Assembly: GCF_009811415.1 (NCBI RefSeq)
Contig: NZ_BLIG01000019.1
Coordinates: 141,681 to 205,680 of the forward strand
DNA from: Alteromonas sp. KUL106
GTDB taxonomy: Bacteria > Pseudomonadota > Gammaproteobacteria > Enterobacterales > Alteromonadaceae
Length of the DNA: 64,000 nt
Direction: 5' to 3'
Shown in pieces: positions 1 to 7,668 of the stretch (positions within the stretch are counted from its first letter, which is position 1; each line of letters opens with the position of its first letter). A model generated the notes under the pieces. The model ran no database searches. It was not told where the DNA came from and worked only from the letters and a program-made list of their open reading frames with translations. The position numbers and the translations under genes were made by a program.

Positions 1-1480
1 CACCACCTGAGTTTATGGTATTGCTGTTTGAAGTAAGTTTTTCATAATCAACGCCAAACCGTACTGAGTGATCGCCCGCATACCAGTCTGCATCCAGTCG
101 TATAACCTCACGTTCATCATCGCCTTGCTCTGCAGTGAAGTTAGCCCATGTATTTGTTGGAACGAACGCTGCTGTGCTGTCATAGCGATAATAAACGACC
201 GGGTTGCCGTCTAGCTCACTTCTCACTGTTCTGTCTTGTTTGTTAATGCCATACTGAGCAGAGATTGAGAAGTCATCATTAATGATACTCGTCCATTTCG
301 CCGTATAGTTCAAACCACCTTCATCTTCGTAGCCTACACGACCATCAGTGAACTCACCGCCGTCAACAGAGTCATAGGTGGTGATTTCTGTTGAGCGCTC
401 ATCAGAAAAAGCGGTGATTTCAAAAATATTATTTTCTGTAACGTACCAGTCTAGTTTGGCGACCCAAAATGCATCGTCATCTTTTTCAAAAAAGCCATTT
501 TGTGTTACACCTTCACTGGTGTTCGTTTGGTCACTCACGTAATTATTTTCAGCTGAACGAGGGTTAAATAGTGCATAGAAGAACAACTTATCTTCTATCA
601 AAGCACCGCTTGCCCAAACGTTAACGTCCCACTCGTCTATCTCATCGCGTGTATTGTCGATGCGATACAAACCGTTTTTGTTATTACGAGACGAATCTCG
701 CTGTTCACGAAGTGCATCAGGCTCCCAGTAGAAGTTAGCACCAGCTTTGAACTCATTGGTACCACTTTTAGTTTTCGCATTAATAACACCACCAGTTACA
801 CGCCCAAACTCTGCTGAGTATCCACCTGTTTTTACCTCGAACGTTTCGTACATATCAAACGGTGGCTCGCTAGAACCCACACCAGTACGGAAATTGGTAA
901 TGTTTAGACCGTTAATGTAGTAGCCATTTTCACCAACCGATGCACCGCCAATTGAAGGCAAATCACCGAAGGCTGAGTCACCTTGCGTTGTACCTGGCGC
1001 TAATAGCGCTACAGAAGTTAGATTTCGAGGAACCGGAACTCGGTCCAGCGTAACGCTGTCTACAATGATACCGGTACTCGAGCTTGTTACATCAACCAAA
1101 GCGATAGTGGTGCCTGTAACTTCAATGCGCTCTACATCATCGCTAGTAAGACGCATATCTAAGTTTGTTTTGCCGCTAATCCCTACTCTCACAGATTCTT
1201 GAATTGTGGTGCGAAATCCATTCTTTTCTGCCGTAACTTTGTAGTTACCTGCTGGTAACAATGGAAAACGGAAATCACCTGATTCATCACTTTCAACGGA
1301 GCGAGTAAGCCCAGTTTCTAAGTTTTCGATGGTAATGGTAACGTTTGAAAGCGCGCTGCCATTCACTTGAACAGATGTTCCCTGAATTGATCCATTGGTG
1401 TTATTTGCTAAAGCTGGTGCAGCCGCACCAATTGACAGTGCAACTGCTAACGCAACTGCACTTCTCTTGATTTGATACAT
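1..1480 (-). CDS. TonB-dependent receptor, Oar-like, N-terminal part (runs off the window)
   Basis: This is the 5' part of an outer-membrane TonB-dependent receptor; the frame is open from the ATG at 1480 to the window edge, about 493 codons. It starts with a signal peptide (MYQIKRSAVALAVALS...) ending in a PALA cleavage site near residue 25. A carboxypeptidase-regulatory-like/CnaB beta-sandwich follows at about residues 30-105 (DESGDFRFPLLPAGNYKV), then the plug domain (about 110-230, ending GYSAEFGRVTGGVINAKTK) and the start of the barrel. The extra N-terminal beta domain and plug wording are typical of the Oar-like group, common in Alteromonadales and Xanthomonadales. The substrate cannot be read from this part. 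It was translated by hand, because it lacks a stop inside the window. It is probably monocistronic, with its own promoter in the A/T-rich 1481-1731 spacer. Confidence 0.9.
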   Translation of the reverse strand, partial: MYQIKRSAVALAVALSIGAAAPALANNTNGSIQGTSVQVNGSALSNVTITIENLETGLTRSVESDESGDFRFPLLPAGNYKVTAEKNGFRTTIQESVRVGISGKTNLDMRLTSDDVERIEVTGTTIALVDVTSSSTGIIVDSVTLDRVPVPRNLTSVALLAPGTTQGDSAFGDLPSIGGASVGENGYYINGLNITNFRTGVGSSEPPFDMYETFEVKTGGYSAEFGRVTGGVINAKTKSGTNEFKAGANFYWEPDALREQRDSSRNNKNGLYRIDNTRDEIDEWDVNVWASGALIEDKLFFYALFNPRSAENNYVSDQTNTSEGVTQNGFFEKDDDAFWVAKLDWYVTENNIFEITAFSDERSTEITTYDSVDGGEFTDGRVGYEDEGGLNYTAKWTSIINDDFSISAQYGINKQDRTVRSELDGNPVVYYRYDSTAAFVPTNTWANFTAEQGDDEREVIRLDADWYAGDHSVRFGVDYEKLTSNSNTINSGG

Positions 1481-1731
1481 GTACGTATTCCCTGGTTAGT
1501 CATAATCTAGTGTTAAACTTTTTTAAAAAATCAATTAAGCAAACCTAAATCTTTGTATTTATTAAAGATAATAAATATTACCCAAAAGGATAATTGACTT
1601 ACCAAAGAAAAATAATCAATGAATTTTTGCGCCCCTTGCGACGAAAGGAAGCTTTAGCGCGATAACACGTTGAACCCGTTCAAATATCAAGCTAAATATC
1701 TAATTTATATGCATTTTTATGAATATTAAAA

Positions 1732-2820
1732 CTACTGCAAGTAGAAACCTAACTGCTTTCTCACAGACTCAGGTAACGCCGGCAGAGCGCTTTTCGGTAA
1801 TAAAAAAGTCGCCATATTAAAAAAGTCCAAATAAATGCGGTTTGATTCGGTCGTTTTCTTAAGATAATGGTGGCCAGATGAACCGCCTGTACCTATTTTA
1901 GTGCCCAGCATCCGCTGAACCATCATTGCATGGCGGTAGCGCCAGATAGTTAGCTGTTCATCTATTTCGGTGAGCGCAGTGATAAGCTGAAATGGGAGAT
2001 TAAAAATGGGTTCTTCCGAATATTGTTTTATAAATAAGGCTGAGAGCAGTGCCTTATGACTTAAACGGAATTTGTCTTCGCCTCTCAGCTTTTCGAACTT
2101 AGCTTCATCAAACAAGGCATCGAAGTTCTCCATAGTACCCTGGAGATCTTTGAGCTCCTGACGCCTTTCCGTCTCAGACAACATATCACTCGTTGAAATA
2201 GTGTGATGATCATCTTTCAACATTTCCTCTGCCGCATCTTTATAGTATTGCCAGAAGTCGAAGCCTTCTGTTTTTAAAAGCGGCATTCTCGACAGCCATT
2301 TATCAACAAGCTCAAACAAACTCGGCTTATTTTCTAGGTTTTCAAGCAGTGCTCTATCTTTATCAGTGAGGCGGTTATAAAAGCTTTGTTTGTCGAAGTC
2401 GATTCTAAAGTCACGTTTTAAGCCGAGAGAAATCTCTAAACGTTTGAACTGAATACTTTGGAAGCCGGATGCAGGTACGAGGTAATCTCTAAATGATAAA
2501 AATTGCTGTGGTGTCATCGTTTCCATGATGGCAATTTGGTCATTCATTAATTTTTGAATTTGTATGATTCGCTGTAAGCGATGTACAACTAACGTTAGCT
2601 GCTGATCTTTCACTGTTTCTTGATTGAAAGTATCTATGACGGCGTTTAATTCGTGGAGGACCTGCTTAAACCATAATTCGTAAACCTGGTGTACGATTAT
2701 GAACAGCATCTCTTCATGGGCCACATCACCATATTTTTCACTCTGTAGATCTTGGGCACCCAGTATTTTGTCTAGCTGGAGATAATCGCCATAGTAGCAG
2801 GGCTCTATATTTTTTTTCAT
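1732..2820 (-). CDS. kynA: Tryptophan 2,3-dioxygenase
   Basis: This haem dioxygenase opens the indole ring of L-tryptophan to N-formylkynurenine, the first step of the kynurenine pathway in the cytoplasm. The 362-residue product carries the family signature YGDYLQLDKILGAQ near residue 10, the block HEEMLFIIVHQVYELWFKQ at about 35-53, which contains the substrate-site His and Arg-side helix, and the C-terminal haem-ligand region RYRHAMMVQRMLG followed by the TGGSSGHHYLKKT loop. The length resembles the longer animal-like form rather than the roughly 280-residue form of many bacteria. No other kyn genes are in the window, so the rest of the pathway must be elsewhere. The gene stands alone between the TonB receptor and a divergent comFB-like gene. 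Confidence 0.93.
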   Translation of the reverse strand: MKKNIEPCYYGDYLQLDKILGAQDLQSEKYGDVAHEEMLFIIVHQVYELWFKQVLHELNAVIDTFNQETVKDQQLTLVVHRLQRIIQIQKLMNDQIAIMETMTPQQFLSFRDYLVPASGFQSIQFKRLEISLGLKRDFRIDFDKQSFYNRLTDKDRALLENLENKPSLFELVDKWLSRMPLLKTEGFDFWQYYKDAAEEMLKDDHHTISTSDMLSETERRQELKDLQGTMENFDALFDEAKFEKLRGEDKFRLSHKALLSALFIKQYSEEPIFNLPFQLITALTEIDEQLTIWRYRHAMMVQRMLGTKIGTGGSSGHHYLKKTTESNRIYLDFFNMATFLLPKSALPALPESVRKQLGFYLQ

Positions 2821-3057
2821 GTCGTTAATGCCTTATTGCCGTTATATAAGTCTGTAATTCTATCATCGTCACCTCGACATCCACAGAATACAAGCTATAC
2901 ATAATATGGATATACGGCTATGGGTTATGATGCGACATCATGTACGTATAAAAATGTGTCCATTTTGTTCGAGTGAACACTATGTTCTGAAATTCATGGT
3001 CGCAACGTAACTATAAAAGCCACTATTACGGCGCTAAACGTTAAATGGGGGAAAATC

Positions 3058-3348
3058 ATGAAGCTAGATGACGATATCCACAACTACTATGAACACCTTG
3101 TATTGGAAAGAATTAGCAAGCTTGGAATTGATAAAACTAAAAGCCCAGATTACTTGGCTGACCTATGCTGCCTGGCTTTGAATCAAGTACCGCCTCGCTA
3201 CATCCGATATGAAGTAGATATGGCATTTTATTTACCGCAAAGCGAGCGCAATCAAATGGAAATGAATGTGGAACATGCCATCAGCAAGGCACTGAAATAC
3301 TTGGATGAGACCGAAAAAAATAAGATGCGTGAAAACACTGAAGAGTGA
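3058..3348 (+). CDS. ComFB-family protein (late competence development protein family)
   Basis: This is a 96-residue soluble protein of the ComFB family (PF10719). The recognisable core is EHLVLERISKLG, then a double cysteine (LADLCCLALNQVPPRYIRYEVDM) with the conserved N-x-x-P-P-[KR]-Y element, and a C-terminal charged helix. The ATG at 3058 follows a good GGGGGA Shine-Dalgarno element. Family knowledge: ComFB is encoded in the Bacillus comF operon, and cyanobacterial members have been reported as c-di-GMP receptors. Its role in gammaproteobacteria is not established. It is read alone, convergent with the SRP RNA gene just downstream, so neighbours give no functional hint. Family assignment is fairly secure; function is open. 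Confidence 0.82.
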   Translation: MKLDDDIHNYYEHLVLERISKLGIDKTKSPDYLADLCCLALNQVPPRYIRYEVDMAFYLPQSERNQMEMNVEHAISKALKYLDETEKNKMRENTEE

Positions 3349-3356
3349 TGTAATTT

Positions 3357-3468
3357 GGGTGGCGGGCCTCCAGCCACATCCCGGCACATGAGTCGTCTGC
3401 TGCGGCTGCTCCCTTCCAGGCCTGACCGAGTTCACAGAGTATCATTGCGGGAGGACCAAAAGCCCACC
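3357..3468 (-). ncRNA. ffs: 4.5S signal recognition particle RNA
   Basis: The minus strand carries the conserved bacterial SRP RNA apical region. The core GGTCAGGCCTGGAAGGGAGC is followed by AGCCGCAGCAGA and TGTGCCGGGATGTGGCTGG, matching the E. coli 4.5S RNA loop (GGTCAGGTCCGGAAGGAAGC) and its 3' side. The ends pair as GGTGG near 3468 with CCACC near 3358. Length is about 112 nt, like the 114-nt E. coli RNA. The RNA binds Ffh and targets membrane proteins to SecYEG. Exact ends are approximate. Open reading frames crossing this interval are spurious. Confidence 0.9.
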
Positions 3469-3522
3469 ATAGAAAATTGCATTCAGCGCAGAATCATTCG
3501 CCCCTGCTTGAGTGCGGGGCGC

Positions 3523-3551
3523 ATTATGACCATTTGGCTCAGAGTTTTCAA
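3523..3551 (-). promoter_or_regulatory. Predicted sigma-70 promoter for ffs
   Basis: The minus strand reads TTGAAA (3551-3546), a 17-base spacer, then CATAAT (3528-3523). The -35 overlaps the last codons of the dehydrogenase gene. Initiation near 3516 would leave a leader of about 48 nt before the mature SRP RNA, containing the hairpin GCCCC...GGGGC, so 5' processing would be needed. This is inferred from sequence alone. Confidence 0.55.
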
Positions 3552-4606
3552 CCCTTTATCTTAAATCTCTCTTCAGCAATAACGTTTGCGACACGGTTAG
3601 TGGCTGCTCCCTCTTGTTCTGAGCGAGCATAGATTTCTTTTAACGTTTCACCAATCTTCTCGATATGCGCCCGTAATGCTTCATTTGAACTCGATTCCAT
3701 ACGTTGATGGAAAATATCGATAACTCCACCCGCATTGATGACGTAATCTGGCGCATACAAGATGCCGCGTTGCTGAAGCAACTCGCCAATATCTTCGCGT
3801 GCAAGCTGATTATTAGCAGCTCCTGCAATCACTTTCGCTTTAATGGCCGGTAACGTTTGATCGTTTATTGCTGCACCTAATGCACAAGGCGCTAACACAT
3901 CAACATCCAAGCTTAGAATTTCCTCTGGCGCCACTGCAGTTGCACCGAATTCAGCCACGGCTTTTTCTACCCCTTCCGGATAAATATCGGCAACATAGAG
4001 CTTAGCGCCATGCTCATGCAGGTGTTTAGCAAGTCGATAACCAACGTGCCCCATTCCCTGTATAGCCACACTTACACCATCAAGGCTTTGCTTTAAGCCA
4101 TACTCTACCGTCGCTTTCAAACCTACAAATACGCCGTATGCCGTTGACGGGGCCGGATTTCCATCTGGTACTTCGCCGGCATAATGGTACTGAGCTTTGA
4201 CACCCGCTATATAGTCCGATTCAGTCGCCATGGTTTGTAAATCGGTAACTGAAATACCTGAGTCTTCTGCGGTAAAATATTTTCCACCTAATGACTCTAC
4301 AAACTTACCCATTGCCTTCATCATCTCAGGTGATTTTGTTTTTCGAGGGTCGCCGATAATGACTGATTTGCCGCCACCGAGCTCTAGGTTAGCCATTGCC
4401 GCCTTATAGGTCATTCCCTTAGATAATCTCAATACATCAGTTAGTGCTTCACTGCTGTTCACATAGGGCCACATACGGCAGCCACCAAGCGCTGGTCCTA
4501 AATTGGTGTTGTGTACAGCAATAATGGCACTCAAGCCCGCTTTTTCATCGTGATAAAACGCAACATGTTCATGATTATCGAACTCTGGGTGATCAAACAC
4601 TGACAT
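3548..4606 (-). CDS. ldh: Leu/Phe/Val-type amino acid dehydrogenase
   Basis: This NAD-dependent enzyme reversibly deaminates a branched-chain or aromatic L-amino acid to its 2-oxo acid. The 352-residue protein has the glycine-rich substrate region LGGCRMWPY (about 41-49), catalytic-lysine segments KGMTYKAAMANLELGGGKS (about 63-81), the general-base region AEDSGIS, and a C-terminal Rossmann motif VAIQGMGHVGYRLAKHL (about 180-196). An AGGGA ribosome site precedes the ATG at 4606. Substrate choice among Leu, Val, Ile and Phe cannot be settled from motifs. The divergent Lrp-family regulator suggests branched-chain or aromatic amino acid control, and the phenylalanine/tyrosine catabolic genes nearby make Phe a real possibility. 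The 3' end overlaps the presumed ffs promoter. Confidence 0.9.
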   Translation of the reverse strand: MSVFDHPEFDNHEHVAFYHDEKAGLSAIIAVHNTNLGPALGGCRMWPYVNSSEALTDVLRLSKGMTYKAAMANLELGGGKSVIIGDPRKTKSPEMMKAMGKFVESLGGKYFTAEDSGISVTDLQTMATESDYIAGVKAQYHYAGEVPDGNPAPSTAYGVFVGLKATVEYGLKQSLDGVSVAIQGMGHVGYRLAKHLHEHGAKLYVADIYPEGVEKAVAEFGATAVAPEEILSLDVDVLAPCALGAAINDQTLPAIKAKVIAGAANNQLAREDIGELLQQRGILYAPDYVINAGGVIDIFHQRMESSSNEALRAHIEKIGETLKEIYARSEQEGAATNRVANVIAEERFKIKG

Positions 4607-4914
4607 ATATTCCCTATTAAAACTGTGGTGAGTTAAAGCCTACCCAATATAACGCTGTCACGAAAAGTACACGCTAACATATTGAGCTGATAAGAGAGTC
4701 TGATGATATTTTGCGATACACTCGTCGGCCTCGCGAAGATCATCAACATTTTGCCAAGTGTATCCGATTGTTCAGAGGACAGGCCTTGCAAAGTTTGTTA
4801 ATGAAATTTACAAACTGAAACGCAATAGATTTGAATACAATTTTTCTAGGACAGCTATCCTAGAATTTTTTTTGATATATAATAAACATCATAAAAACGA
4901 CGGAAGCAGTGTTA
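4607..4914. promoter_or_regulatory. Divergent control region between ldh and the Lrp-family gene
   Basis: This 308-base spacer holds no gene. It contains two dyads. GTTTGT-N11-ACAAAC lies at 4793-4815. A perfect 22-base dyad, TTCTAGGA-CAGCTA-TCCTAGAA, lies at 4844-4865. A TATAAT -10 element at 4878-4883 faces the regulator, with the second dyad covering its -35 position. This arrangement fits operators for an autoregulated Lrp-type protein acting on both promoters; the assignment is inferred. Confidence 0.6.
4844..4865. promoter_or_regulatory. 22-bp perfect dyad, probable Lrp-family operator
   Basis: The sequence is TTCTAGGA, six bases, TCCTAGAA. It covers the -35 position of the TATAAT promoter for the regulator gene at 4915, so bound protein would block that promoter. 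A run of eight T follows on the plus strand, so a terminator-like fold is possible, but no transcript is expected to arrive here. Confidence 0.5.
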
Positions 4915-5382
4915 ATGAAATTGGATAAATTTGACCGTGAAATTTTACGCGTTCTTCAACAAGACGCTACGGTGTCAATGGCTGATTTAAGCCAACGTGT
5001 TGGCTTGTCTCATACCCCATGCTGGAGACGAGTGAAGCGTATGGAAGCGGACGGCATTATTCTTGGTAAGGTCACATTATTAAACAGTAAAAAGCTTAAC
5101 TTGGGTGTCTCTGTGTTTATCTATGTGACACTAAAAAATCACGATGGCGACTCGTTGACCGATTTCGAAAATGCTGTGCAAAACATTGATGAAATTGTGG
5201 AGTGCCATACCACCAGCGGTGAGAAGGATTACTTATTAAAAGTCATCGTCGAAAGTATCGAAGAATACGAATTTTTACTTAAGACAAAATTGACTCATCT
5301 GCCTTTGGTTGACCATATAAGCTCTACGTTTGCTCTGAAACAGGTTAAGAACACTACTGAGCTTCCAATCAAACGCCAATAA
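4915..5382 (+). CDS. Lrp/AsnC-family transcriptional regulator
   Basis: This 155-residue DNA-binding regulator has an N-terminal winged HTH (DREILRVLQQDATVSMADLSQRVGLSHTPCWRRVKRMEADGII, about residues 4-48) and a C-terminal RAM/ActR ligand domain with the G-E-x-D-Y-L-L-K motif (GEKDYLLKV near 103-111). The ATG at 4915 is preferred over the GTG two codons upstream, because GGAAG lies about 9 bases before the ATG and too close to the GTG. It is divergent from the amino acid dehydrogenase gene and probably controls it in response to an amino acid, as BkdR- and Lrp-like proteins do. The ligand is unknown. Confidence 0.9.
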   Translation: MKLDKFDREILRVLQQDATVSMADLSQRVGLSHTPCWRRVKRMEADGIILGKVTLLNSKKLNLGVSVFIYVTLKNHDGDSLTDFENAVQNIDEIVECHTTSGEKDYLLKVIVESIEEYEFLLKTKLTHLPLVDHISSTFALKQVKNTTELPIKRQ

Positions 5383-5424
5383 CGCGAATAAGAGGGCCAG
5401 AGTAAATACTCTGCCCCCACTCAG

Positions 5425-6078
5425 TCATATTGCATCTATTTGCTTTTCTGGCTTTGCGTTATCAAAAGCACTCAACTCATTACAATTGCTCGCAATTTTG
5501 CTGATAAGAGGATAGCGATTCATATCTACATTAAAGCGCATCGCGTTATACACTTGCGGCACAAGACAAATATCAGCAAGCGTTACATCAAAATCAAAAC
5601 AGTATTTACCGGCTTGAGTTTGAAGGCGCTTTTCAATTCCATCAAAACCAAGCGTGATCCAATGAGCCGCCCATCTTGCAACGTCATCTTGGCTTGCCTC
5701 AAAGTTTCCTTTTAGTGCATTTAGCACCCGAAGATTGCCTATTGGCTGAATATCACAAGCGATATCCTGCGCTAGCGCTCTGACTCTTGCTCTCTCTGTT
5801 CGGTGTTCTGGAATAAGTCGATACTCACTTTCATATCTCTCATCAAGGTATTCAATAATAGATAGCGACTGATTTAGGATAATATCTTCATCCTCGTCGA
5901 CGAGGGTTGGCACCAAATGCGCAGGATTGAGACGGCTATACTCGCTGCTGTGCTGCTCACCACCATTATTTACAAGATGGATTGGCACATACTCGTATTC
6001 AACATCTTTTAAATTAAGCGCAATACGCACGCGATAAGACGCTGTTGAACGCCAGTAGCCGTAAAGTTTTATACTCAT
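5425..6078 (-). CDS. maiA: Maleylacetoacetate isomerase
   Basis: This zeta-class glutathione transferase converts maleylacetoacetate to fumarylacetoacetate in homogentisate catabolism. The 217-residue protein has the N-terminal thioredoxin-like domain with YGYWRSTASYRVRIALNLK (about residues 5-23), equivalent to the SSCSxRVRIAL active-site motif with Ser-Thr in place of Ser-Ser. It also has LVPTLVDED, the glutathione-contacting NQSLSIIEYLDE, and an all-helical C-terminal domain. A longer frame opens 25 codons upstream, but the ATG at 6078 matches the family start and has a TAGGTG site before it. It lies downstream of fumarylacetoacetase, 211 bases apart, and probably belongs to the same transcription unit. 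Confidence 0.92.
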   Translation of the reverse strand: MSIKLYGYWRSTASYRVRIALNLKDVEYEYVPIHLVNNGGEQHSSEYSRLNPAHLVPTLVDEDEDIILNQSLSIIEYLDERYESEYRLIPEHRTERARVRALAQDIACDIQPIGNLRVLNALKGNFEASQDDVARWAAHWITLGFDGIEKRLQTQAGKYCFDFDVTLADICLVPQVYNAMRFNVDMNRYPLISKIASNCNELSAFDNAKPEKQIDAI

Positions 6079-6226
6079 GGTATTAAAACACCTATTATTC
6101 ATCACACAGTCATCACAGTGCTTAAATAATGTTGCGCCAGTCTGGCTAAACACTTCACTGTCTGAGCATGGGTTAGAAACATCGCGCCGAAATAACTAAA
6201 AATCGACCGCTTCAATGGAGGCATCA

Positions 6227-6264
6227 CGCTATCTTGTCTCTGCATCAGACACGGACAGATAGCG
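6227..6264. repeat. Inverted repeat between fahA and maiA
   Basis: CGCTATC and TGTC pair with GACA and GATAGCG around a 15-base centre. It lies 25 bases after the fumarylacetoacetase stop with no T tract. It may be an intercistronic hairpin that stabilises or partly terminates the transcript; its function is unproven. Confidence 0.45.
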
Positions 6265-6289
6265 TTGAAACTTCCTTTTGTTTATACAA

Positions 6290-7300
6290 TTAGCTAAGAG
6301 GCTTTACCTGCTGCTCGATAGCGCCGAATACGGAATTGCCTTCTTTATCTAGCATTTCTATACGAATGCGATCGCCAAATTGCATAAACGGTGTTGAAGG
6401 CTTTCCGTCTCTAATTGTTTCAATCATACGCACCTCTGCAATGCATGAATATCCCACACCACCTTCGGCAATGGCTGAGCCATGATCAGTACCTTGCTTA
6501 TTTGACACTGTTCCTGAGCCAATTATCGCTCCCGCGCCGAGGTTTCTGCTTTTTGCTGCATGAGCAACGAGTTGTCCAAAATCGAAGGTCATGTCTTGTC
6601 CGGCTTCAGGTTTTCCAAACAACTCGCCGTTATAAGTAGAACGCAAAGGTAAATGCACTTTACTCTCTTTCCACGCATCGCCCAGTTCATCTGGTGTTAC
6701 CGCTACGGGTGAAAAGCTTGATGCAGGCTTCGACTGAAAAAAGCCAAAGCCCTTCGCAAGCTCGCCAGGGATCAACCCCCTAAGCGACACATCGTTAACT
6801 AACATAATAAGGCGAATCTGTTCTGAGGCTTGCTCAGGCGTGCAGGCCATAGGCACGTCATCGGTGACCACTGCAACTTCACCTTCAAAGTCAATGCCCC
6901 AATCATCGCTAGGCAAAATAATGTCGTCTCTGGGTCCAATAAAATCATCTGACCCACCTTGATACATTAATGGGTCCGTCCAAAAGCTTTCAGGCATTTC
7001 TGCATTGCGCGCTTTCCTTACTAATTCCACGTGATTAACATATGCGCTGCCGTCGGCCCATTGATACGCTCTAGGTAATGGCGATTCACAGCGGGATTCA
7101 TCAAACGGAACACTCTCACAGGTATTGTCATTAAGCGCTTGATACTTCATCTGTAATAGAGGCGCTATTTCTTTCCAGTTATCCAATGCATCTTGCATGG
7201 TTTTCGCTATGTCTTGCGCACTGCACGCTCGAGAAAGATCTTTCGACACCACCATAAGGCAGCCGTCTCGGGTTTCATTTTTATAGGTGGCTAGTTTCAT
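6290..7300 (-). CDS. fahA: Fumarylacetoacetase / fumarylacetoacetate hydrolase family protein
   Basis: This enzyme hydrolyses fumarylacetoacetate to fumarate and acetoacetate, the last step of Phe/Tyr breakdown. The 336-residue protein shows the FAH-family metal site: GIDFEGEVAVVTDD around 135-148, with acidic ligands, and the later GFGFFQSKPASSFSP. The C-terminal catalytic fold contains GAGAIIGSGTVSNKQGTDHGSAIAEGG. GAGG precedes the ATG at 7300. With maiA downstream and tyrR and phhA upstream, it belongs to the aromatic catabolic set. The two preceding enzymes, 4-hydroxyphenylpyruvate dioxygenase and homogentisate dioxygenase, are not in this window. Confidence 0.92.
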   Translation of the reverse strand: MKLATYKNETRDGCLMVVSKDLSRACSAQDIAKTMQDALDNWKEIAPLLQMKYQALNDNTCESVPFDESRCESPLPRAYQWADGSAYVNHVELVRKARNAEMPESFWTDPLMYQGGSDDFIGPRDDIILPSDDWGIDFEGEVAVVTDDVPMACTPEQASEQIRLIMLVNDVSLRGLIPGELAKGFGFFQSKPASSFSPVAVTPDELGDAWKESKVHLPLRSTYNGELFGKPEAGQDMTFDFGQLVAHAAKSRNLGAGAIIGSGTVSNKQGTDHGSAIAEGGVGYSCIAEVRMIETIRDGKPSTPFMQFGDRIRIEMLDKEGNSVFGAIEQQVKPLS

Positions 7301-7668
7301 TTTATTTTCCTCGAAGAGTTTCGATCGCTTGGCTTTACGCTAGTTCATCATTCGGGACTTACCCAGTCGGAAGATAAAAACAGCTTTACGGTGCCAATTA
7401 GTCATTACATTTACGTAAACATAGTTATGCCATTAGTTGACATAGATTGAGAAGCGTTCAAGGAATGAAGTTTTATTTCGCTGTAATAAAGGGTGTACGC
7501 AGTGAACGAGCGTAGGGCAGAAATAGCCATAACAGGCAGGCGCTGCACAGGATGTAAATTTTTCGTAACAGGAAAACCATGCGGTAATAAAGGTCTCTTA
7601 GCGAGGGACAGTAGCGCTTTATTCAGTGTATTATTTAAGCACCAAATAAAGCGCGTTACTTGTCAAAC
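7301..7668. promoter_or_regulatory. Spacer between tyrR and fahA
   Basis: No gene is supported in this 368-base stretch; an 80-codon open frame near its end overlaps tyrR antisense and has no ribosome site. It holds a TTTACGTAAA palindrome at 7410-7419, about 110 bases upstream of fahA and possibly an operator. It also holds a hairpin of ten-base arms, GCGCTTTATT and AATAAAGCGC (7614-7623 and 7645-7654), just beyond the tyrR stop. I find no match to the TyrR box consensus before fahA. Confidence 0.5.

Noticed and set aside
3232..3564. Short frames on both strands near comFB and ldh
   Set aside because: They cross the SRP RNA gene or lie antisense to real genes and have no ribosome sites.
4844..4873. 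Hairpin plus T run resembling a rho-independent terminator
   Set aside because: It lies upstream of the regulator's -10 element, where no transcript is expected on that strand; an operator explains it better.
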